Shown: piece after piece, positions 54,501 through 60,786 of the stretch | Position numbering within the stretch: position 1 is the first letter of the stretch | Layout of the letters: the number at the start of each line of letters is the position of its first letter | Source: Sorangium cellulosum So ce56 | GTDB lineage: Bacteria; Myxococcota_A; Polyangia; Polyangiales; Polyangiaceae | Reading direction: 5' to 3' | Assembly (NCBI RefSeq): GCF_000067165.1 | Contig: NC_010162.1 | Coordinates: 7,199,001 to 7,263,000, forward strand | Length of the DNA stretch: 64,000 bases | Translations under genes and position numbers: made by a program | Notes under the pieces: generated by a model | What the model was told of the DNA's origin: nothing | What the model saw: the letters and a program-made list of their open reading frames with translations, nothing else | Databases searched by the model: none

Positions 54501-55528
54501 ACCGCGCGGCGCTCGAGACGCTGCTCCCGCGGCTCGATCCAGCGGATCTCCCCGCCGATCTCCAGGGAGCGGAGCTCGCTTGCCGGATCATCCTCTGCCT
54601 GCTGTGGGAAGGGAGGCCCGATCTGGCCGAGCGCTACCTGAGCCGACTCGAGGGCGACGTCGCCACGGCGCTCGCGGGCGATCGTCACGCCGAGATCTGC
54701 GCCCGGATCGCGCGGGGCGCCTGGCTGTGCCAGGCGGCGGGCGACCCGTGGGGGGCGCTCGACGCGCACCTCGCCGTGGTGCGGCACTTCGAGTCGCTCG
54801 GCCATCACCTCTACGGGCTCGTGGCGTCGGTGCTCGCGGCCATGGACTGCGTGTGGCTCGGCGCCTTCGACGCCGCCGAGCAGCACCTCGATCGCGTGCT
54901 CGCCGCGGAGGGCGCGCCCGGCTTCGTCTCGAGCCGCGCGCTGACGTTCCGGATCGTCTCGCTCCTCGAGCGGCGAAGGCTCACGGAGGCGCTCGAGCAA
55001 ACCGGCGCCGCGCTCCAGCGGGAAGCCACGACGCCCATCGCCAGCAGCCGCGGCGCGACGACGCGCCTGCTCCGCGTCGAGGCGCGCTGCCTCCGGGGCG
55101 AGCTCGTCGAGGCGGAGGACGAGCTCCGCGCGGTGGGGGACCCGGCCGCGCTGATGCCGCCGCTCCAGGCGACGCACCTGTCCTTGATGGCCGAGATCCG
55201 GCTCCGGCAGGGGCGCGCGGAGGAAGCGGCCGCGCTCGCCCGCGAGGCGCTCGCGGCGGACCGGCGCGCCGGCGTGGTCTTCACGCCTCGTCAGGAGGCG
55301 CTCCCGGCGCTCTACGCCCAGGCGCTCCGCGCGAAGGGCGACGTCGAGGAGGCCCGCGAGATCCTCCGCGCGGCGCGCGACGATCTGCTCGCGCGCGCCG
55401 ACCGGATCGGCGATCCCGCGTTCAGGAGGGGCTTTCTCGAGGACGTCTCCGCCAACGCCCGCACGCTCTCGCTCGCGCGCGCGTGGCTCGGCGAGGTCCC
55501 CTCCCCGGCCGGGCGCGCGCCCGCGTGA
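51584..55528 (+). CDS. Giant Ser/Thr kinase / cyclase-like / AAA-ATPase / TPR fusion (copy 3)
   Basis: A 1314-residue relative of the genes at 3284 and 11570, clearly more diverged. Kinase domain at residues 10-275: GSGGMGTVYRAF, VVAVKLLRK near 42, HRDIKPSNLF near 132, LLDFGIAQ, GTLGYMAPEQ. The cyclase-like region (residues 290-455) begins GEKRLVSMVAVRP and again lacks metal-binding Asp. P-loop TAAAGMGKSRL near 505, Walker B VLVVLEDLHWGD. TPR-like helices from about 870 to the end, which again closes with SANARTLSLARAWLG, the shared C-terminal signature. It probably responds to a different input from copies 1 and 2. It ends 15 bp from the stop of the convergent response-regulator gene. Confidence 0.9.
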   Translation: MLPGRLLDGRFELAEIAGSGGMGTVYRAFDRSSGTVVAVKLLRKAADARAQARFLREAETLSRLEHPHIVRYATHGMAPTGELYLAMEWLSGESLSDRLARQELRIDESIALVRTVADALGAAHARGIVHRDIKPSNLFLVEGALDQVKLLDFGIAQLADASTRLTRTEAVLGTLGYMAPEQARGERDSLDARADIFSLGCVLYECLTGKPAFRKQHPMALVWKLLLEEPPRARELRPDVPHALDELVAQMLAKDPSARPEDGAAVARTLDTLGAWTRSKVSSAPLPGAVITTGEKRLVSMVAVRPAQASFFESTESLDLHASPPNTLAVVRRAAMPLSAQVEELGDGMVVTLVVSAGSATDQAALVARCALEICAQLPGAAVVLVTGWGEPAGRSPLSDVLDRAAALLDEAAATGRAESRREGVHIDAVTRALLDVRFEVVERGGLSWLRAEREIGEGPRKLLGKPSPHVGRERELRHLLDLVDESFAERRAAVALVTAAAGMGKSRLRHEAVEVLRQRHPDVSLSVVRGDSIGTGAAFAMLAGSLRGAIGIAAGEAADARRRKLAQALAPLFSGEGGLRVGGFLGELLGVAPLPGEDLPALRAARHNPALMAEGIQRAYLDYARAVTAARPVLVVLEDLHWGDAPSMGIFDRALRELGDRPYALLAFARPEVHAVFPRLWAERGLSELRLRELPARAAEQLVRSALGGAGRQLAPGEISALIQRAGGNAFYLEELIRALAEGRGGALPETVLGMAEARLAALGPEARRQLRAASVFGEVAWVGGVRALLGAGTSGTSERDAWAELVEREIIERRPSSRFAGEEEIAFCHPLLREAAYAMLTDRDRALGHRLAGEWLLEAGEQDPMVLADHFARGDDPARAAEQYLRAAELSLRGADVPAALARAQKGLDCGATGETLAALHVRQMDGLLWSDAHDEAYRAALRALEASAPGSHTYRRALIGALGYVVSFDDRAALETLLPRLDPADLPADLQGAELACRIILCLLWEGRPDLAERYLSRLEGDVATALAGDRHAEICARIARGAWLCQAAGDPWGALDAHLAVVRHFESLGHHLYGLVASVLAAMDCVWLGAFDAAEQHLDRVLAAEGAPGFVSSRALTFRIVSLLERRRLTEALEQTGAALQREATTPIASSRGATTRLLRVEARCLRGELVEAEDELRAVGDPAALMPPLQATHLSLMAEIRLRQGRAEEAAALAREALAADRRAGVVFTPRQEALPALYAQALRAKGDVEEAREILRAARDDLLARADRIGDPAFRRGFLEDVSANARTLSLARAWLGEVPSPAGRAPA

Positions 55529-55543
55529 GGCGGGCGCGCGCGC

Positions 55544-56314
55544 TCATCCATGCGCCGCGTCCCCGCGCGCGCGGGCGATCGTGTGGATGAGCTCGCGCGC
55601 GTCGAACGGCTTGTGCAGGCACGCGTACCCGCCCTTGCTCATGATCGCGCTGACCATCTCCGGGACCGCGTGGCCGGTCATGGCGATCACCGTGACGCGC
55701 TTCTTCAGCCCCCGCATCTGCGCGCACGTCGTCACGCCGTCCTGATCGGGCATGACGAGATCGAGCACGCAGACGTCGATGCCCCGCTCGATGACGTACT
55801 GGACGGCGGCCCGCCCATCGTGGACGGCGTGGGCCGACAGCCCCGCGTCCCGGAGCACCGCCACGATCGAGTCGGCGACCTTCGGGATGTCGTCCACCAC
55901 GAGGACGGCCGGCGAGTCCACCGCGCGGGCGACGATGCGCGCGAGGTGGTCCATCGAGAACGGCTTGTGGATCACCGTGTACACGCCCTCGGCGATCGCC
56001 TCCTCGATGAGCCGCTCGAGCGCGAACGCGGTCATCAGCACGACGGTGAGCTCCGGCTGGATCCTCCTGAGCTCCCGGAACGTCTCGACGCCGTTGAGCC
56101 CGGGCATGCGGATGTCGCTGATGACCAGCGTGAACGCCTGCTGGCGGACGAGCTCGAGCGCGTGGATGCCGTCCCTCGCCTCCACCACCTCGTAGCCCTC
56201 GAGCTCGAGGCTGGCGGCGAGCGTGACGCGCATGCCCTCCTCGTCGTCGATCACGAGCACCCGCTTGCCCCGCTGCGCGGGCTCCTGCACCTGCATGGCT
56301 TGCCCCCCCGTCAT
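55544..56314 (-). CDS. Response regulator with two receiver domains
   Basis: A 256-residue protein made of two REC domains and no output domain. REC1 (residues 18-130): VLVIDDEEGMR, phospho-acceptor Asp67 in LVISDIRMPGLNG, Lys in VIHKPFS. REC2 (136-250): VLVVDDIPKVAD, Asp185 in VCVLDLVMPDQDG, Lys in CLHKPFD. Such proteins act as phosphate relays or sinks. The start at 56314 overlaps the histidine kinase stop by ATGA, so the two are made together. A second ATG at residue 7 is possible. Confidence 0.92.
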   Translation of the reverse strand: MTGGQAMQVQEPAQRGKRVLVIDDEEGMRVTLAASLELEGYEVVEARDGIHALELVRQQAFTLVISDIRMPGLNGVETFRELRRIQPELTVVLMTAFALERLIEEAIAEGVYTVIHKPFSMDHLARIVARAVDSPAVLVVDDIPKVADSIVAVLRDAGLSAHAVHDGRAAVQYVIERGIDVCVLDLVMPDQDGVTTCAQMRGLKKRVTVIAMTGHAVPEMVSAIMSKGGYACLHKPFDARELIHTIARARGDAAHG

Positions 56315-57846
56315 ACGCCCTGGGTCCCGGTCGGCGTCAGCGCTGGCTCCGCGGCCTCGGGCTCCTCGCGCACCGGCAGCCGCACGACGAAGGTCGTTCC
56401 GCTGCCGAGCGCGCTCGTCGCCTCGATCGTGCCGCCGTGCCGCTCCACGATCCCGGCGCTGATCGCCAGGCCGAGGCCCGTCCCCTTCAGCTTGGTGCTG
56501 AACAGCGGCTCGAAGATCCGCGCGAGCGTCTCCTCGGAGATGCCCGTCCCGTCGTCGACGACCGAGAGCGTCACCCCGTCGCCCGTCCGCTCCGCGGCGA
56601 TGCGCACGCGCCCCTCGCGCTCGGCCGGGATCGCCTCGGCCGCGTTCTGGATCAGGTTCACGAGCACCTGCCGGAACTGGTCCTTGTCGATCTCCACGAC
56701 AGGGAGCGTGTCCGGTACGTCGTTGTCGACGCGCACGCGCGGCGGGATCTCGACGACCGAGATGGCGTCGTCCACGAGGGGCCTCAGCGCGCACGCCGCG
56801 AAGCGCGGCCGCCGCTCGCGCGCGAAGTCGAGCAGGTTGCTGATGATCTTGGCGCACGCCGCGAGCTCTTTCTCGATGATCGAGAGGAACTGCGCCACGC
56901 GGGGCTCCGCGCCGAGATCGGTCCCTAGAATGCGCTTCTTGAGGTAATGGTTCGCGTTCCGGACGGCGCCGAGCGGGTTCCTCAGGTCGTGCCCGACGCT
57001 CGCCGCGAGCTGCCCCACCGCGGCGAGCTTCTCCATGCGCATCCTGGCCTCCTGGGCGTCGCGGAGGCTGGAGGCCATCTCGTTGAACGCCGCGCTCATG
57101 CGACCGAACTCGTGCTCATCGAGCACCGACAGCCGCAGCCCGAGATCTCCCTGGGCGATCCGCCGGGAGCCGTCGAGCAGCGAGTTGAAGCCGCGGTCCA
57201 CCGAGCGGAGGAGCCGCCCGAGCAGCACGACGAGGACGAGCAGCGCGCCGCCGGTCGCCGCCGCGCCGAGCAGCGCCACCCGCGCCCGGAGGTGACGCTC
57301 GTCGTCGAGGATCCTGGCCACGTCGCGCTCCGCGTCGTGCACGGCCGCGCTGATGTGCGGGAGGAACTCCGACTTGTACTCGCGGTCGGAGAGCTGCACG
57401 AGCATCTCGTGCCGCTCGTTCGTGCGCTCGCGCTCGACGTGGGTCGCGGCCGCCACGCCTTCGACGATGCGCGCGAAGCTCGCTCGCATGAAGCCGATGT
57501 GCTCGATCTCCTCCGCCGATTCCTCGTCGCTCTCCCTGATCTCCTCGTCGGCGATCATCGCCCTCTTGCGCGCCTCGATGGCGTCGAGATCGCGCGCCGT
57601 GGCCTCGGCCGCGCTCGTGAGCTCCTCGCTGACGCTGCCGTGGAGCACCGACTTGACCGCCTCGTTCATGTAGCGGCTCGCGTCGCTGGCGAGGGTGACG
57701 TGCAGCTTCAGGTCGTCGTAGGACGCCTCGGCGCGCCGCTGAAAGACGAGCATCTCCGCGACGGCGAAGTAGAAGGCGCCGCCCGCGACGAGGACCGCCG
57801 CCAGCGCGACGCCGAAGATGGCGGCCAGTGTGGCTCGAATGCTCAT
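56311..57846 (-). CDS. Membrane sensor histidine kinase (HAMP-HisKA-HATPase)
   Basis: A 511-residue kinase. Transmembrane helix 1 is at residues 8-32, an outer helical sensor region rich in Glu/Arg runs to about 185, helix 2 near 195-215 (LGAAATGGALLVLVVLL), then HAMP (RIAQGDLGLRL). HisKA carries SVGHDLRNPLGAV; HATPase has the N box (VLVNLIQNAAEAI), DDGTGI and the G box (TKLKGTGLGLAI). All catalytic boxes are intact. It is the middle gene of a minus-strand trio, 90 bp after the degenerate kinase gene, and overlaps the two-receiver regulator. Confidence 0.93.
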   Translation of the reverse strand: MSIRATLAAIFGVALAAVLVAGGAFYFAVAEMLVFQRRAEASYDDLKLHVTLASDASRYMNEAVKSVLHGSVSEELTSAAEATARDLDAIEARKRAMIADEEIRESDEESAEEIEHIGFMRASFARIVEGVAAATHVERERTNERHEMLVQLSDREYKSEFLPHISAAVHDAERDVARILDDERHLRARVALLGAAATGGALLVLVVLLGRLLRSVDRGFNSLLDGSRRIAQGDLGLRLSVLDEHEFGRMSAAFNEMASSLRDAQEARMRMEKLAAVGQLAASVGHDLRNPLGAVRNANHYLKKRILGTDLGAEPRVAQFLSIIEKELAACAKIISNLLDFARERRPRFAACALRPLVDDAISVVEIPPRVRVDNDVPDTLPVVEIDKDQFRQVLVNLIQNAAEAIPAEREGRVRIAAERTGDGVTLSVVDDGTGISEETLARIFEPLFSTKLKGTGLGLAISAGIVERHGGTIEATSALGSGTTFVVRLPVREEPEAAEPALTPTGTQGV

Positions 57847-57936
57847 GGGGAGCGGCTCCTGCTTGCGTGCTTCACGCGGGCCCGGCCGCCGGCTCCCGGG
57901 CCGCCGGCGCGCGCCCTGCGGGCGGACCGCCGGCGC

Positions 57937-58668
57937 TCACGGCGCCGGCTCCGATCCGGCGCCGCCGAGCACCGGCGCGGCGGCGAGCGGCAGCGCGATG
58001 ACGACCGAGGAGCCGTGCGCCCGAGGCTCGACGGCGAGCGACCCGCCGTAGCGACGGGCGACCCGCCTCGCGATGTTCAGCCCCAGGCCGGAGTGACCTG
58101 GCCTGGTCGTGGTGAACGGCCGCAGGCTCGCCTCGCTGTCCGCCTCGCAGGGGACGGCCGCCGCGTCCGTGACCTCGATGCAGTACCGCGCCCCGATCGA
58201 GGTGCCCCGGACCGTGACCACGCCGTCCCCCGGCGTCGACTCCACGGCGCTCTCGATCAGGCACCGCACCGCGACGGCGAGCTCGATCGGGTCCGCCTCG
58301 ACGTCGCCGTCCTGAACCGAGAGGACGATGCGGGCCCCGGACGCGCCGATGCGCGCGCACGCCGCCGCGCGGCGCACGCAGCCCGCCGCGCTCACGCACA
58401 CGCTCCTGCGGGTGAAGAGCCTCGCGGCGTCGACCGACTCCTCGAGCCGCGCGCTCGCCGCGATCACCTCCTCGTCGATGATCCCGAAGAACTCCTCGAT
58501 CCTGGGATCCGCCGTGTAGGCCGCGTCACGCGCGACCTTCCGCTTGATGTAGAACGACGCATTCCGGACGATCGCAAAGCGGTTGCGCAGGTCGTGACGC
58601 AGCACGGACAGGATCTCGTCCGCGACCGCGGCCTGCTCCGCCGCACCCAGGGGATCCCAGCTGTTCAT
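57937..58668 (-). CDS. Degenerate histidine-kinase-like protein
   Basis: A 243-residue soluble protein with an H box at residues 22-31 (VLRHDLRNRF, His25) and a final G box (GHSGLGLNIARRVARRYGG). The ATP-binding core is altered: where an N box (LxNA) is expected it has AVRCLIESAVES without Asn, and VTDAAAVP replaces DxGxG. It may act as a dimerisation or phosphotransfer partner for the HAMP kinase encoded 90 bp downstream. The H-box segment and the following KRKVARDA closely echo the HAMP kinase (RNPLGAVRNANHYLKKRI). The start at 58668 has gagga upstream. Confidence 0.82.
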   Translation of the reverse strand: MNSWDPLGAAEQAAVADEILSVLRHDLRNRFAIVRNASFYIKRKVARDAAYTADPRIEEFFGIIDEEVIAASARLEESVDAARLFTRRSVCVSAAGCVRRAAACARIGASGARIVLSVQDGDVEADPIELAVAVRCLIESAVESTPGDGVVTVRGTSIGARYCIEVTDAAAVPCEADSEASLRPFTTTRPGHSGLGLNIARRVARRYGGSLAVEPRAHGSSVVIALPLAAAPVLGGAGSEPAP

Positions 58669-58716
58669 GCCGATCCTCGCTCCTCGGCCCTCGCGCGCAG
58701 CGCGGCTCGTCTGCAC

Positions 58717-59384
58717 GTCTGCACGTCTGGTGCGACGCTACCCCTCAATCAGCGTCACCCTTGATAAACATACGTGACAAAGTTTGTGTCAGTCAACGGC
58801 ATAACAATGCCCTCCTCAGCACATCTCCGTTCAACGGATTTCCGTCCACCTTCCGCCATCATGCTCCTTGCGCTGCGCTGCCCTGCATCAGCGTGATTGC
58901 CCTGGGTGCACGGCCAACTGGCCAATCCGTCGCCGGACATCACCGTGTGTCGTGAACGAACCGCCGCGCGTCTCCTCTTCACGAGCGTGGCGTCGGTGCC
59001 GTGGATGGGCAGGCGGGCGCGCTCGCGCCGGCGCTCGCGTGGGCCTCGATTCTGCCACTGCTTCAGAATTGCGACGGGTGTGCTCCGGAGCGCACCCCGG
59101 CACGCAGATCCGAAAAAAAAAACTCCTGTCCGTGATTGGTTGGGAGCCGTTCCCGACACAGTGACGCGAGCCGTGCTCGCCCCCCGTCACCCCCGCCGCT
59201 CGCCTCGCCGGCGTTGCCTTGCCGCTCGCGGCGCGCCCTGCGCCCGCGGCGGTGCGCGCTCGTCGTGCCGCCGGCCCGGCACCTCGACCGAGCGTGCCCT
59301 GGCGGCCTGCGGGACCGGGAGGCGAAGGGCCAGCGCCATCCGGCGTGGATGGGCTGATGCTCGTGTCGTGACTGGAGGAAAGGC
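58717..59384. other. Divergent promoter region of the phosphorelay operon and acetylesterase gene
   Basis: About 670 bp without a gene. It is AT-richer near 58760-58810, where a promoter for the minus-strand operon is visible. Confidence 0.5.
58767..58796 (-). promoter_or_regulatory. Sigma-70-like promoter with internal palindrome for the phosphorelay operon
   Basis: Read on the minus strand: -35 ttgact (58796-58791), 18-bp spacer, -10 tatgtt (58772-58767). The spacer contains the palindrome acaaa-c-tttgt (58787-58777), a possible operator. It lies about 100 bp before the start at 58668, in a locally AT-rich stretch unusual for this genome. Confidence 0.5.
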
Positions 59385-60464
59385 ATGTTCATGGACTGGA
59401 ACGTTCGATCGACCGCGCGCGCGCGCGGCCGGATGCTTGCCCGGGTGTCCTGCCTCGCGCTGCTCACCGCCGCCTGCTCCCCTGATCCGGAGGCGGCCGC
59501 GGGCGGCGCCGGCGGAGGCGGGGGCACGGGCGGCGCCGGCGGGAGCTCGCAACCGGAAGGGAGCAGCTCGAGCGCGAGCGCGGGCAGCACCGCGATCTCG
59601 GCCGGCTCCACGGGCGGCGCGGGGGCCGGGGGCGACGCGCCCGCCGGCTCGGGAGGCTCGGCGGGATCTTCAGGTGGGCCGAGCGGCAGCGGCGGCGCGG
59701 GCGACGGCGGCGCGGGCGGCGCGGGGCCGCTGCCGGACATCACGATCTGGATCGCGGGGGACTCCACGGTCGCCAACGGGCAGACCCCCTGCCCGGCCGG
59801 CTGGGGCGGTCAGTTCGCGGCGCTCTTCGACGACCGGGTCACCGTGGTGAACAGCGCCGTCGGCGGCCGCAGCGTGCGGACGTGGCTCTACAACGTGCAG
59901 ACCACCATGGATAGCGCGGGGGAGTGCGAGCTCGCGCGCGACTCGAGCGGCGAGCCCGTGCTGCAGGCCAGGTGGGTCCAGATGCTCGACGGCATGAAGC
60001 GGGGCGATTACCTGTTCATCCAGTTCGGCATCAACGACGGCTCGCGCACGTGCGATCGGCACGTGGGGCTCGACGCCTTCAAGTCGAGCTACGGGATGAT
60101 GGCCCGCGCCGCGAAGGAGCGAGGCGCTCAGCCCGTGTTCGTGACCCCCGTGAGCGCGATCTCCTGCAGCGGGAGCACGGCCCGGGGGACGCGCGGCGGC
60201 TACGTGACCGCGACCCACGAGGCGGGCAAGGAGTACGGCGTGCCGGTGATCGACCTGCACGAGCTCAGCGTCGCGCTCTACGGCACCCTGGGCTTCTGCC
60301 CGGTCCCCGGGGGCGACGTGAGCGCGACGACAAGCGGCCCCGTCGGCGAGTTCTTCTGCGATGATCACACGCACTTCTCGCGCTCCGGCGCGGAGCAGAT
60401 CGCGAAGGTCATGGCCGGCGCCGTCCGCGATCAGAAGCTCGGCCTGGCCGCGTACCTCGAGTGA
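59385..60464 (+). CDS. Rhamnogalacturonan-acetylesterase-like SGNH lipoprotein (CE12 type)
   Basis: A 359-residue surface lipoprotein: signal ending ALLTAAC (Cys31), then a Gly/Ser/Ala linker to about residue 115, then an SGNH hydrolase domain. Block I is IWIAGDSTVAN (Ser127), block II GGRSVRTW, block III QFGINDGS, and block V DDHTHFS with D327 and H330 as catalytic pair. This set is that of family CE12 esterases that remove acetyl groups from pectin rhamnogalacturonan. Two Cys pairs fit an extracellular enzyme. aggaaagg precedes the ATG. Its substrate links it to the uronate catabolic cluster at 40-47 kb. Confidence 0.9.
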   Translation: MFMDWNVRSTARARGRMLARVSCLALLTAACSPDPEAAAGGAGGGGGTGGAGGSSQPEGSSSSASAGSTAISAGSTGGAGAGGDAPAGSGGSAGSSGGPSGSGGAGDGGAGGAGPLPDITIWIAGDSTVANGQTPCPAGWGGQFAALFDDRVTVVNSAVGGRSVRTWLYNVQTTMDSAGECELARDSSGEPVLQARWVQMLDGMKRGDYLFIQFGINDGSRTCDRHVGLDAFKSSYGMMARAAKERGAQPVFVTPVSAISCSGSTARGTRGGYVTATHEAGKEYGVPVIDLHELSVALYGTLGFCPVPGGDVSATTSGPVGEFFCDDHTHFSRSGAEQIAKVMAGAVRDQKLGLAAYLE

Positions 60465-60526
60465 TCCGCGCCGGCGCGCGCCGGCCAGAGCCGCGCCGCC
60501 CTGCTGTGCGGCCTCGGCGCCCTCCT

Positions 60527-60721
60527 GCGCAGCCCCCGCGACCCTCCTGCGCACCCATTTTTGTGCCCTATCGTACGATCGCATGGCTCCTGCGCGGCCC
60601 CCGCGACCCTCCTGCGCACCCATTTTTGTGCCCTATCGCACGATCACACGGCTCCTGCGCGGCCCCCGCGACCCTCCTGCGCACCCATTTTTGTGCCCTA
60701 TCGCACGATCACACGGCTCCT
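60527..60721. repeat. Three tandem 65-bp repeats in a convergent intergenic region
   Basis: Units 60527-60591, 60592-60656 and 60657-60721 are nearly identical (copies 2 and 3 almost perfectly so; copy 1 differs at a few bases). Each contains cccatttttgtgccctatcg. The block lies between two convergent genes, 63 bp after one stop and 66 bp before the other. Confidence 0.92.
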
Positions 60722-60786
60722 GTGCAGCTCGAGCGCTTCTCTGCGCGCCCGCGGCAGGCTGACTTCGCCGTCGCCGGCGGCGACTT

